DNA of 64,000 nt, from NCBI GenBank assembly GCA_000697665.1, contig KL197717.1, positions 835,950-899,949 on the forward strand, in the 5' to 3' direction. The notes under the pieces were generated by a model that was not told the origin of the DNA, did no database searches, and saw only the letters and a program-made list of their open reading frames with translations. This document shows, piece after piece, positions 33,675-45,970 of this stretch; the first letter of the stretch is position 1, and each line of letters begins with the position of its first letter. A program made the translations under genes and the position numbers. Source of the stretch: Jaapia argillacea MUCL 33604. Lineage: Eukaryota > Basidiomycota > Agaricomycetes > Jaapiales > Jaapiaceae.

Positions 33675-35010
33675 TCATTCTGGTATAGACGGATAGAACA
33701 TCCTGCGAGGCGCGAACTACGTCAGAATCCAGATAACGTCGAAGTAATAATCGTACCAATAGTACACTTCTTCAGGTCGTGGCCGACGAATTACCCTAGG
33801 CATCAATACGACGTTTAGCACCGTACGATTCTCAAGGTATGGCAACTGGGCTCTAAAATCACCCAGGAACGCGTCCACATCAGAAGGACCGTTATGTGTG
33901 CGGATCTCAAACGTGACCCTCTTCACGGAACCGAAATGAGGATCAGAGAACATTTGATCGATTTGGTCCCATTGGACGTGGTGGAAATCTGCAAATGTCG
34001 CAACGTCAATATCACAAGCGCATTCGACGAGGATTTCTTGGATGTTAAGGGAGGAAGGTTGGAGTTGTGAGAGGATGAGGGGTAAGAGGCCCGAAGTTGA
34101 CTCTTTGTCGAGTTCTAGGTTGTGGAGATGGAGTGAGCGGAGGTGTAGGATGTTCGAGAATGTGTTGAGGCGTTGGATTTGCTCTGCGATGATACCTGGT
34201 CTAATCAGTTCCTTAGGTCCTCGTTGCGACAGATCAAGAAATCTCACCAAACATGGTATCTTGAATCATCTCAGTGCGCAATGGGATGCTCAAATTGACC
34301 AACGTCGGACCGACTTCTTTCAAAAGTACGGTAACACTTTCGAAGTCATTGAGCACCTTGACTGGCTCGAGATCCAGGGTGTGAGGACACGGAAACGATC
34401 CGCGGATCAGGGTCTTTTCTGTGATGAAGTCGCTAGTGAACGAAGAGTCTGCAGAGATCGACTTGAGTTGGGGTAGAGCGCGCCGCTCGACCGGAGTTGA
34501 TGGATCAGGTAATTCGAAAGTGATCCTTCGAAGAAGGATTGATTCGAGATTTGGTTTCGCACATAATAGGTCCACGAGATACTTTGTGCTCCCTAAAAAA
34601 CAGCCAAACAGCTGTAAAGTTTTTATCCCCGAAAAATGGTTGTAGAAGAAATCCAAAAACTCCTCGCAAGTATCGAACAAATCGAAATAGCTGAGGATGA
34701 GTTCGTCGACGTTTGGGAGAAGTTGTTGGAGGAGAAGGTGATTTCGTGCACAATTGTTTTGGCATTCTCTTAGACCGAGGATGTGGATGTATGGTGGGAT
34801 GTGGGGAGAGTTCTGGAGGAGATGGAGGAATCTTGTGAGATGAACGTGAGTCCGTATCGAGATGCGATGGAAGATGTGGTATCGAGCGGTTGGGAGCCAG
34901 CGGCGGGAGGTGAGAGCGCATGCGTGTAATGTAGGAATGTCATTGTGCAGGTGGTCTATGATGCTCTCCACCAGTTCTTAGGGTAAGGCTGGCCGCGGAT
35001 CCAGAGACAT
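33675..35010 (-). pseudogene. F-box-type protein, copy 3, early stop
   Basis: Exons 34248-35010, 33766-34183 and 33675-33702 match copy 2 and keep its intron positions. The start MSLDPRPALP is followed by TAA where copy 2 has CAA (LPQELV), so the F-box is cut at codon 11. After that the frame is open to the end (FDLFDTCEEFLDFFYNHF, LPQLKSISADSSF). Either the gene is dead or a later start gives a protein lacking the first part of the F-box. The upstream LELDHTTYVLEPGGSCRIA segment is also present. Confidence 0.7.
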
Positions 35011-35700
35011 TCTAAGTATGGGGGAGATGAGCGTTGAGCGCGTCGACTCCTCCGAAACTGAAGCGTTAACGCATCGACATCTCACCTGCTGCGATTCTAC
35101 AGCTTCCACCGGGTTCGAGTACGTAGGTAGTGTGGTCAAGTTCAAGGCAAATCGACGAATGTGAAGCGCTGGCGGATTTTAACTCGCGTTGAATTCTTAG
35201 CAGCCGTGAGGTGGCTGACGTGGCACTATTCGTTTTGGAGACTTTCCAGGACTTTCCTGAAAGGAACTTCACAATCATAACCCTGCAGTTGTCAAACAGT
35301 TCGTTCCCCCTCCATTCTCTGACCGACAATCTCCCAGTTCTCGAGAGACATGCAAAAGCTTCCCGGACGCTCAACACTTAAAAATTAACTCCAGAGAAGA
35401 CTCAATGCCTCGTTCGGTCCAAGTAGCGCTTGAAGAACCCCCCCCCGGTGGTTCACATAGCCGTCTCTGTGACTTCCCTTCTCCCTTGTTGACTTCCTGA
35501 CACGAAGCTGCCCCCGAGAACCGCGTTACTCCTCGCAAGAATTCTATCGACGAGGTACAGAATGCCAAGTGCACCGAAAATTGTTCATCATACATTTCAA
35601 AGTAGATCGAATATTCTGCCAGGCAGAAAGGGGTGTCAGAGTCCAAATACAACGTACTTGATGATAATCACAGCCAGGGGACATACATTTCTTCGGGTCT

Positions 35701-36945
35701 TCACCAGTGACGGATCTGGCCACGCTTCAACACGACGCGTAGCACCCCACGATTCTTAAGGTATGGCAAATGGTCTCTGAAATCATTCCCAAAAGCACGA
35801 ACACCAGAATCAGGAGGGCCGCTGCGCGTGCGGATCTGAAACATGACCACCTTCAGAGAACCGAAATGAGGATGATGGAACATTTCGTCGATTTGGGTCC
35901 ATTGGACATGATTGAAATCCTCGATTGTCTCAACGTCGATATCGCAAGCGCATTCGACGAGGATGTATTGGATGTTAAGGGAGGAAGGTTGGAGTTGTGA
36001 GAGGATGAGGGGTAAGAGGCCTGAGGTTGACTCTTTGTCGAGTTTTAGGTTGTAGAGATAGAGTGAGCGGAGCTGTGGGATGTTGGAGAATGTGTTGAGG
36101 CGTTGGATTTGCTCTGCGATTGTAGTCCAATCAGTTCCTTGAGTCTCCGTAGGGACAGATCAAGAAATCCCACCAAACATGGTATCTTGAATAGTCGCAA
36201 TGCGTAATGGGATACTCAAATTGACCAACGTCGGAGAAACTTTTTTCAAAAGTGCGGTGACACTTTCGAAGTCGTTCAAGTTGAGCACCTTGACTGGCTC
36301 GAGATCCAGGGTGTGAAGACACGGAAACGATCCGTGGATCAGGGTCTTTTCTATGGTGGGGTCGCGAGTGAATAAAGAGTCTGTGGAGATCGACTTGAGT
36401 TGGGGTAGTGCACGCCGCTTGACCGGATTTGAGGGATCAGGTAAATAGTGGACAGTGTTGTATCGAAGAAGGATTGATTCGAGATTTGGTTTCGCGCTCA
36501 ATAGGTCCACGAGATAATTTGCGTTCCCTAAAGTGCAGCCAAGCAGCTGTAAAGATTTTATCCCTGTAAAATGGTTGTAGAAGAGATCCAAAAACTCGTC
36601 GCAAGTATCGAAAAGTTCGAAACATTGGAGGATGAGTTCGTCGATGTTTGGAAGAAGTTGTTGGAGGAGAAGGTAATTTTGTATCCGATTGTTTTGGCGT
36701 CCTATTAGACTGAGGATGTGGATGTATGGTGGGATGTGGGGAGAGTTCTGGAGGAGATGGAGGAGTCTTGTGAGATCAACGTCAATCCGTATCGAGATGC
36801 GGTGGAAGATGTGGTATCGAGCAGTGTGGAGCCAACGGCGGGAAGTGAGAGCGCATGCACGTAATGTAAGGGTGTCGCTGTACAGGTGGTCTATGATATT
36901 GTCCACTAGTTCTTGGGGCAGGACTGGCGGCTGATCTAGCGACAT
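35701..36945 (-). CDS. F-box-type protein, copy 4
   Basis: Exons 36174-36945 and 35701-36113 join in phase to 394 residues, with a 60-nt intron at the same codon as in copies 1-3. Start MSLDQPPVLPQELVDNII, F-box-like LPQELVDNIIDHLYSD, then RWLHTARYHIF and the leucine-rich body. An in-frame TGA after GQIRHW ends the protein about eight residues earlier than in copy 2; the former third exon remains as sequence near 35580-35610. Copy 4 is the most distant from copy 2 of the minus-strand set. It probably still makes protein. Confidence 0.7.
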
Positions 36946-38672
36946 CCTAAGCACGCAGGAGATGAGCGGTGAGCCGGTACACAAGCGCGCTCCATCTCAC
37001 CTACTGTATGTATGCTCAGCGAGTCCACAGAGTACGCCGGGTCCGAGTAGGTATGGTCAAGTTCAAGGTGCACCCTGGACGGAGTTCGCGCGGCGTTGTC
37101 AGGTCGGGGTGACCTGGATTGACAAAGTGACAACTTTGTGACCGCCTTTCTCTCGGAGTCCCAAGTCCGCAACGACGCAACGTTGTTTTACTTGAAAGGG
37201 CTGTCTTTGGGCTGTTGTCTCTTGCTAACTTCGAGGCCTTAGCCGCTATGAACATCTACTATTGCTCCAGACAGATTCTTATTTGCCCTCCCTTACCTAG
37301 CACTGCCCTCCTGTTTCATGACCACCTGCAGCCGAAATGGTGCTTATCATTGGCTTACACGACCAGCGTTGGTTTGGGGGTTCTGGGATACCTTTCTCTC
37401 CTCCCCGCTCGCCCGTCTCCCCTCCAATTTCACGTTCAACCGCTCATCCCCCCTGGCTGTCTGCATTGAAATATGTTATCTCATCCTTCACCTATTTGGT
37501 TCCTTGCATAAGCTGAGCCCCCTATATTACACATATACTCCGCATGCAAGGTGGTACTGTACTATCTGATGAACAAGTGGCAAGTAATGTGCCCTCGCGT
37601 TCACAGCGCTCCTGAACAGCTGCGGTAAGTGAAATGAATCCGGTTGCCACCCCGTGAATTGCGAACCTGATATGGTTCATAGGTTGAGCGTGGTTTTCAA
37701 TTTTGGTTTACCGGGAAATACTCCTTTCGAGGGAGAGGGTGGGTTCTCGGGGGCGTGGCGTCGGGCCTATTATACTAGTAGTGCAGCGGTAGTGAAGTTC
37801 AACTACGAAAGATACCGAAAATCCTCCTCCTGTGTTACCTTTCCCCCATACAATCGAGGCAGCCTCGTCCAAAGGAACCCCGTAGAACCTAGAACAAAAG
37901 ATGGCCAAAATCATCAACCAAACAATCCGAAGAGTGAGGGATATCGAAGCCGACACGAGCAAAATCACGAATAAGGCGGGAACTTCGGGCGAGGACGATA
38001 GGATGGACATGAAGAGGTGGACGGTAAAGCAGGTGATGTGAAGGAGAACGATATGTTGCGCGGTTAGTTGAGGTCGAAGAGCGTTCGACGGATCAGAGGA
38101 TTACAAAAGGCAAATAATTACAGCCCAAGGGGATCCGGACGGGTGAGATGATGAAATGTGTCAACTGTGCGTGCGTAGAGTCGGCGAACCACACGACTTG
38201 TGCGTCCGAAAATCTGTTTGACGGGAGCCTTTATGGACGGATGAACTCCGCTGGACAGGGGACCACCGATACAAACAAGTCCATGAAGCCAAGGGGACGA
38301 CGGGAGGAAGTACAGGACTTGAGGTTTTTTTGTGGTCAAGTGATTTGGAATGTTGCTCATAGGAACGTTTGGGACAGGTACACAAACCCACTTTGGCAAG
38401 AGACATCCAAACAGCTTCGAGACGAGTGATGGCCGTTATCGGGGTCGACGTGGTTCTCTTGTGGAGTTGAGCACAAGACCCATAAATCAAGGCCGACTGT
38501 GACGGACTTGAAGTGCCGACGGGCAAGCCAAAATATCCGACAATTTCCCGGTGCTAGCTTCTGTCGGCTTGGGTGTTCTCCGTCGATTCCTTTTCACTCG
38601 GTGCTACTGCTCTCATGCTCACTTTTCATTGCTGTATCTCCAATTGACGAATCTCACGACCATCCCGCACAA
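36946..38672. other. intergenic with a possible membrane-protein fragment
   Basis: On the minus strand about 37760-38130 an open stretch contains two hydrophobic segments (QHIVLLHITCFTVHLFMSI and VPALFVILLVSASISLTLRI), which looks like an exon of a multi-pass membrane protein. No start, end or family can be fixed. A piece near 38450-38480 repeats 28060-28100. Confidence 0.3.
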
Positions 38673-41380
38673 ATGTCTCCTCCCGCCACAGACCACGACC
38701 CCCAATCCCAAGACACGAAACCCCACGACGATATCGAACTAACAGAACGCATCAACACAAAAGATACTCACCCTTTATCCTCTCCCACTCTCTCCCCCAC
38801 TCAACAATCCCTCTCCCCTCCGCTCATCTCACCAACTTCAACATCAGCAATCTTTAAAGCGAGAATCCAGTTCATCTCGCTTTGTTATTCCATCTTGCTA
38901 GCGGGCTGGAATGATGGCACTACGGGGCCTTTGTTACCTAGGATCCAGCGTGTTTATCATGTACGGTTTGTGCTTGACCGACTATGTGTTCTTATTTGAT
39001 ATCGTTCGTGGTCATAGGTTGGGTTTGCTGTAGTCTCTTTGCTTTTCGTCGCAAACTGTGTCGTACGTCCAACCCCACCTTCTTATCAACTTCCTCTTTC
39101 TCATGGAGCAGTAGGGTTTCGTATCCGGAGCGATGGCAAATGTGGCCCTTACCGAGAAACTGGGTTTCGGAAAGGTACGTATTCATTCTTCCCTACCATC
39201 AATTATATCGCATACCTCGCGAGTCGATTCGACCAATGCAACTCCCGTCCCCTCTCCAATCACCTCATACCTTCGCTCTAACACACCCTCCAAAAATACA
39301 GGTCATAGTCCTAGGTGTTTCTTCCCTCCTCAATCCATAAAGTGACATCTGCCAACCTTCGTTCTATTTCATCACCTCCTCCCTCCCTCAAACTCCAACT
39401 CGCGCCTTGCACAACCCTCAATGCAAGGCTCATCCCTCCAAACAATAGCATACGCAATCCAAGCACCAGCACCTCCCTTCCCCGTATTCGCAATAGCTTA
39501 TGCGTTAAATGGTTTTGGTATCGCTTTGCAGGTGGGTTTTTTCCTCCCAAGGTTTAGTGGGTGGATGTGGGGAGTTGGTTCTGAGATGAGGCTCTTCGTT
39601 TTCTTGCTTGTACTCGGATATCCCATTTTCTCGCCCTCAAACAAATCATCTTTCTTTTCTGAGGAACCTACCTCGTCTTGTGCTGGTGATACCTCGCCTT
39701 CCTCCCTAACCCCCCCTCTCCTTCCAAAACATCTCATCTCATGCTCGTTCCTAAATCCCTCACCTCCTCGTTCTAACACCTCCCATTCCCATAGGACGCA
39801 CAAGCAAATGGTTTCGTAGCTTCCCTCAAAGACAACCCGGCTACAAAAATGGGGATCTTACACGCAGCATACGGTCCGTCCTCTCCCCCCTCCCCTTCTC
39901 TCCCTCTCCCCCATCTCCTCCCCTCCCCTCCCTCCCTCCCTCCCTCTTCCCACCTCTCTTCCCACCTCTCTTCCCACCCTCCACCATCTCTCACCGAACA
40001 GCCGCTCACACGAAATGGCGATTATATAGGAGCAGGCGCACTAGCATCCCCACTAATAGCAACCCAATTCTCCCAACTCCCTCATTGGTCTTTTCATTAC
40101 CTAGTCTCGATGGGTATAGCTGCTTCAAATACTATTTGTTTGGTTTTGGTGTTTAGGGGGAAGAATCAGGATGGTATGTCTCTCTCGATTTTAGGTGGGG
40201 CTTGAACTCATTTGTTTCGCCCCAACCCTCGTTCCGCCCCACCACGTCCGTTCCGCCCCACCACCGGCATATAATCCCCCACCCCCATCCCACTCGCCGC
40301 ACCCAAACAGAATGTTTCGCGCAAATAGGGTTGGAAGCGGGAGAGACGGGTACGAGTGAAGTTAGCGCTTATAGACAGATATGGGGGTTGAAAGCTGTAC
40401 ACCTCTTGGCGATTTTTACTTTGATTTATGTTGGTGTTGAAGGTGCGTCTCCTTCTTTCCCTCCCTTCCCTTCCCTCATATGCTAAAACGACTTACCCCG
40501 TGTCGTGACCTACTGTAGTTACGATTGGAGGTGCGTTTCTCGTGTCAAAGATTTGTAGGCAAAGTCAAACCTGATTTTTTGTGGAAAGGATGGATCGTGA
40601 CGTTTATTATTGACGTACGTGGTGGTGGACCTTCGTCTGGGTATATATCTGCTGGGTTTTTCGGTGGTTAGTTCATTATCTTTATTCGGTGCTGTCCACT
40701 ACCTCCACCCCCTCGTCCCAACCCTACCACCTCAACCAAACTATCGATTCCACAGGTTTGATGTTAGGCCGAGTAGTTCTCTTATGGGTGAACCACAAGG
40801 TTCGTCGTCCTCACTCGTCGAAGCGAACGGAAAGTTGATTTGGGGGGTTGATGCTAGGTCGGAGAACGACGCGTCCTCTTCATCTACGCAATCCTCGCCA
40901 TAGGGTCCGTCTCCCCTTCCCTTCCTCCCTCCTTCCCACCCACCCCCCAACTAACTTCCCCTCCCTCCTTCCCCTCCCAACTAACCTCCCCCCTCCCACC
41001 AGCCTCGAACTAATAGTCTGGCTCGTCCCCTCCCTAATCGGCGACGCAATAACAGTATCCCTAGTCGGCCTCCTCCTAGGCCCAATCTACCCAATAATGA
41101 TGAACCATTCAAGTCGGATCTTACCCAGGTGGTTATTAACTGGTTCCATAGGTTGGATTGCGGGGTTTGGACAAGCTGGGTCGGCGTTGTTGCCTTTCAT
41201 GACTGGGGCGCTGGCTAGTAAGTTTGGGATTGGGAGTTTGCAGCCTTTGTGAGTCGTCCCCTGTTGTGAGAGGGAGAGAGTTGGTGTTGATATTCGGGAA
41301 CTTGTAGATTGGTTTCGATGATGGCTACTATGGTGGGCTTGTGGGCGCTAGTTCCCAATAGCCAGAAACGCCCGGATTGA
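38673..41380 (+). CDS. MFS transporter, BSC6-like
   Basis: Fourteen exons join in phase to 454 residues: 38673-38960, 39018-39062, 39115-39174, 39302-39314, 39428-39531, 39795-39873, 40030-40173, 40311-40442, 40519-40530, 40589-40666, 40756-40799, 40858-40904, 41003-41248, 41308-41380. Two exons are only 13 and 12 nt. After a hydrophilic, Ser/Pro/Thr-rich N-terminus (about 65 residues) come roughly 12 membrane segments: SLCYSILLAGWNDGTTGPLL, VGFAVVSLLFVANCV, VIVLGSSLQTIAYAIQ and, in the second half, LIYVGVEVTIGGWIVTFII. The pattern fits the fungal family around yeast BSC6, proton-coupled transporters of unknown or sugar-like substrates in the plasma membrane. It is convergent with the ELYS gene 200 bp away. 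Substrate is not known. Confidence 0.85.
39878..39993 (+). repeat. C/T-rich low-complexity tract in an MFS-gene intron
   Basis: Almost pure pyrimidine, with runs of ccctc and three copies of cacctctcttccc, inside the 156-nt sixth intron. Confidence 0.8.
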
Positions 41381-41581
41381 GGAGGGGAGGAGGGAAGGCA
41401 TGTCTTGTTGCATTATGGTGTACTTGGATTGCGACGGCATGATTGTGTCAGACTCGCAACATGCCATGAACAACGAGCGATGCATGTATACTAAAACCAA
41501 GAACAGATATCATCGTATGTGCGAGAATATCTACTGTAACAACCATCGTATCCCGGTTGAACTCGTTACAAATCATCATAA

Positions 41582-44059
41582 TTACCGTTTCCGTCGTGCC
41601 CCACTCTTCGAAGCCCCAGTCGCTCTCGTACTAGTCCTCTTCTCCGTTTTATGGGTCTGAGCCTGGGGCGAGGGAGGTTCAACCGATAACCTCGCAGAAC
41701 GTCTAGTCACCCTAGTCGTTCCCCCAATATCATCAGCATCAACACTAGAACCTCTCGACGTCCTCCCACTCTTCCTCGTCGCAGCTTTCTTACTAGGCGG
41801 GGAATGTCGCAGTGGCGCCACAGCATCCTCCTCTTCATGCTCTCCTTCATGCTCGTGATCTTCATCCACCTCAGCAACCAAAGTCCCAGGTAAACTCCTT
41901 CCCAAATCTTTATCCTTCTTACTCGCCCCCGCAGGCGCTACCGGCGATTTCCGAGTGCTACGACGTTTGTTGGTAGCAGGTTCGGGTGGACTGGGTGAAG
42001 GTCTCTTATACCCTCCACGTCCATTCCTAACCGGCGCCTTTTCATGCTCCGAAACATCTTCATCGTGAGATACGAAAGCTCCAGGAGGCATCTTGGTTAA
42101 CGTCTCACTGCGAGCGGGTGCAGCACGACGAGGTGATTTTCTAGGTGGTGGAGCAGTTGTCGTACTGGGGCCAGGGCCGGAGCCACCGGATGAACCAAAG
42201 ACGGAGAAAGAGAATTCTGGTGCGATAAGTTGGGTTTCTTCGTCGCCGTTGACGTGTGCAGAAGGGCGAGATCGACGTCCGGTAACTACAAACTCGTCTT
42301 CCGATTCCATATTCACGTCGTCTACAACTGCAGGTGGAGGAGGGGCAGAGACGGGCAGGGCAGGTGCCGAGGATGAGGGTGCGCTCGTAGTAACAGCGCT
42401 GAAAAGACCCAAATTCCCGTTGGTCTGTGCCTGCTTCGCTGCAGGTGGGTTATAGAATGCATTTCGAGCGAGATTCGCGCTGCCTGTCGAGTCGAACAGG
42501 GATGATGTGGGGGGCTTGGGACGACGTTCGGCACCAAGATTGAATGAAGTGGGCAACACTGGAGGGGCGACGAAAGGACGCGTCGTTGAGGGTTGTCCTT
42601 GTGCCTGAGAGAATATCGTTGGTGGCGCCTGAGAGACCGGAACGATGGGAGGACGTGTTTGGGTCTGGGTATGGGACGAAGGCAAAACCGCGCCGAACCT
42701 TGGAGCCCCTGCTCGTTCTGAGATCGGAGGGACTGGTGCGTCTCTGTACACTTTCCCATCGCGAGGAGGGAGACGGACTTCTTCCCATGACATTGACAAG
42801 TCGTTGGGAGCTGAAGAAGTCAAAGGAGGAACCTTGCTCTTGCTGGAGTCGCCCATGAGCTTCTCCTTACCCTTGCCCTTCGTAATCTCCTCCATCTCCT
42901 CTTCTATCATCTGCCTCTCGATAGCCGGCAGTATACTCAAGATCTCATCCAGCATCACCCTCCGTTCCTCAGCCACCTTCTTCGCATTCGAATCTGACGA
43001 CGCAGACAAGGAAGAGGAGAATTGGCGGTCGAGTTTGATGGCAGCTGCGTATTGGCCACTTTGGATGAGTCGAGTGCATACTAGTTCCTGAATGATCGGG
43101 ATGGAAGTTGGGGGGAGTGTTGATGGTGGATTGAGGGCGTACGATTGGATCAAGGATTGTTCATAATTCGTGAATGGGAATGACATGAGTTGGGTTAGGG
43201 GTTGGGGCCGTGGGTCAGCTGGATAGGGCGTTAGAAAGGGCAGGTTGATATGGGGGAAGGTTACTCACGCGCCAGCGCCCAGTCGAGGATCTTTTGAATG
43301 AGCCGGGCTCGGGTATCGCTGTTTTCAGGAAACGTTCGCTGCCACTGCCAAGCCTCCAATAAACTTGACTCGGCTAAAGCGATGATATATAAATCCATGT
43401 CGTTGGGTTGAGTGAGTAGTGGTCGTGCCGTTCTGACGTATCTTCGGACGAGTGGGTATGGATCCTCGGAGAGTGACAGCGCCTCCAGGATTTTGGAGGG
43501 GAAGTCTCGGGTAACGCGTCTGTCAGACAAAAGAGCGACGGCTTTCTATATGATATCCGTGTTTGAGTATATGAGTGAGTGAATGAAATGACTGGACGCA
43601 CCTCGAGGTCAACCCCGGCATCAAGGTACCAATACGCGTCTGCCAGCACCGTAAACTGTGGCGGGATACACCTATCCTCCGCAAATGAAACTTCCCGCCC
43701 ATCACCATGCCACTTCAACAGAAAGTAGATGAGACAATCTTTCTTGAGGGCATCGTATGTCGACTCCTCGATGGCGTCCAGTAGTCTCCGAAGAGTGGTG
43801 ATGTCAGTGGGTGGATAGAGTGCGTCCGGTCGGGGGACACTACCCGACGAAAGCAACATGTCGAAAAGGAGGAGGTCGGACATTTGAGCACGTCGAGTCT
43901 CTATTTCTTGGTGCTTTTGTCCTCGCCATGGAAAGCCATCCGGAGAAGTGTCGAACAGAGTGACCAGGTCCACATTCAAGTACTCGGTTTCTGTTTCGCC
44001 ATCCTGTGTCCAGTCAGCCTCCGTTCGTCGGTGGAAGGGAGACCGCTTACAATGTCCAT
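41582..44059 (-). CDS. ELYS-domain nuclear pore assembly protein
   Basis: Exons 44051-44059 (ATG GAC ATT only), 43602-44003, 43269-43545 and 41582-43218 join in phase to 774 residues. Residues ~40-260 match the ELYS domain seen in short fungal nucleoporins such as fission yeast Ely5: SDLLLFDMLLSSG, DALKKDCLIYFLLKW, FTVLADAYWYLDAGVDLEKAV, ILEALSLSEDPYPLVRRYV. These proteins belong to the Nup107-Nup160 scaffold of the nuclear pore. The following ~500 residues are disordered, with FG-poor Pro/Ser stretches, acidic patches (EDEFVV, HEHEGEHEEED), many basic SPRR/TRKS motifs and the end SGARRKR, which may contact DNA or chromatin as in larger ELYS proteins (inference). Start was chosen because the 9-nt exon splices in phase into DGETETEYLNVDL. 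It shares a 147-bp promoter region with GPI8. Confidence 0.8.
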
Positions 44060-44206
44060 GATGTACAAATTTTAGAGGTTCAGAAACCAGTTACCCCGAC
44101 CGACGTCGAAGAATAGCGAGCGGGAGGTTGTGGTGAACAAGGCGAGAGACAAATGTCCACGAAAGGAAATTCAACAACGCTTGAACCTCTGCGTGGCAGC
44201 GTTGGC
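44060..44206. promoter_or_regulatory. bidirectional promoter between ELYS and GPI8 genes
   Basis: Only 147 bp separate the two divergent start codons. No TATA box is evident. Confidence 0.45.
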
Positions 44207-45752
44207 ATGAACATCCGTCACTTCCTGGTCCTGCTTGTCCTATGGCTTACCTCCTCGACTATCGCCATTCAAGATGATCCCGTAGAAGGATTTTTCAATC
44301 GGTATGCTGAACCTGGTCTGCCCGGAAACTCAGCTTCGGTTCACACCAATAACTGGGCGGTGTTAGTATGTGCATCGAGATATTGGTTCAACTATCGTGT
44401 ACGTCTCTCCTCATCTTGAATACAAGCTAGAATGGTATTGAGGAGACCATACAGCACATGGCGAATGCTCTTGGAATGTTCGTCGTGTCTTTCTCCTCCA
44501 ATTCGGTGTGCTAATCCCTCTTCGCCAGGTACCGAACAGTCAAACGGCTAGGAATCCCCGACTCCAACATCATTCTTATGTTGGCAGACGACGCGGCTTG
44601 TAACTCTCGTAACAAGTTTCCAGGGAGCGTATATGCCAATTCAGGCCGCAATCTTGATTTGTACGGAGAGAACATCGAGGTGGACTATAGAGGTTACGAG
44701 GTTACTGTGGAGAACTTCATCAGAGTCTTGACTGGTATGTATTCCCCCACTTTCTGCTTTCCAAGTCCTGTCTTGACCAAGTTGGTTATCACAGGTCGAG
44801 TTCCTCCCTCCCTACCCAGATCCAAACGACTCCTCACCGATGATCGTTCCAACATCTTCGTTTACATGACCGGTCACGGCGGTAACGAGTTCCTCAAATT
44901 CCAAGACAATGAGGAAATCAGCGCATTCGACATTGCGGACGCGTTTGAACAGATGTGGCAGAAGAAAAGGTACTTGAACCTCATTTCCCACCGGACTTGC
45001 GTGACCACTCAGCTCGTGTCGCCGTACCATCTAGATACAACGAGATACTCTTTATGGCCGACACTTGTCAAGCCAACACCATGTTCAGCAAGTTCTACTC
45101 TCCAAACATCCTAGCGACCGGCTCCTCAGAGCTTGGCGAGAACTCGTATTCCGTATGTCTTTCCTCCCTTCCCACCTTCCTGCGGGTTTCCGCTGAACGA
45201 CCCGGCCCATCAGCACGAGAACGATGCCGATATTGGCGTGGCAGTTATCGATAGCTTCACTCATTACGTCCTCCAATTCATGGAGGGCATCAACAAGACC
45301 AGTCAATTATCAATGCGAGATCTCGTAAGCGTTCATCACCCCCTCCCCTCTTCCCACCTAACCCCACCTTTACACAGTTCAACTCCTACTCGTTCGACAA
45401 GATCCACTCCCACCCAGGAGTCCGCTCAGACCTATTCAATCGACCTCTAGACAAGACCCTCATTACCGATTTCTTCGGTGGAGTCGCTCACGCCGAAGTG
45501 ATTCCGGAATCAATCTCGCGAGCCTCGCCGTCGCCTTCTTCTGAATCCCCAGAGGATATTTTCCAGGAGGAGACTCCATCCAACCCCTCACCAATCCTGT
45601 CGACAAATACGACATCGGCGATGCATCCATTACTACACGACTTGTCCACGAGTAAACTCTCTCGGGGTACGTTTTGGAGGGAGGCTCAATCGTGGCTTTC
45701 AGTTGTACTACTGGCGCTACTGGCTGGATTGGTTGGGTTTCGGAGTAGATAG
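44207..45752 (+). CDS. GPI8: GPI-anchor transamidase catalytic subunit
   Basis: Seven exons (44207-44398, 44455-44477, 44529-44734, 44795-44969, 45035-45152, 45214-45324, 45378-45752) give 399 residues. A signal peptide (MNIRHFLVLLVLWLTSSTIA) leads into the caspase-like C13 peptidase core: NNWAVLVCASRYWFNYRH, NIILMLADDAACNSRNKFPG, catalytic His about 168 in YMTGHGGN and catalytic Cys about 210 in MADTCQA. A C-terminal membrane segment (WLSVVLLALLAGLVGF) anchors it in the ER. With Gaa1, Gpi16 and partners it cuts the C-terminal signal of proteins and attaches the GPI anchor. A Met 18 codons upstream is in frame, but the signal peptide favours the chosen start. The Ser/Pro/Glu-rich stretch before the last helix is typical lumenal linker. 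Confidence 0.92.
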
Positions 45753-45970
45753 GTACCTGTATTACACGCTTCCCGACGTAACTTCGCCATTCACAACGCT
45801 GGTAAACGGGAAAATCACAGCGAAGTCGATTACAGTACTAGGTTTACAAACAAGTTCGGATATACGATTCAGTCCACAAAAATGAGGTTATACATGGTTG
45901 CTATCGAACAATTATTATTCAGGTCCATAGATGAAACTTGGCCCGACGAGCAAACACTCCAGACATTTGT

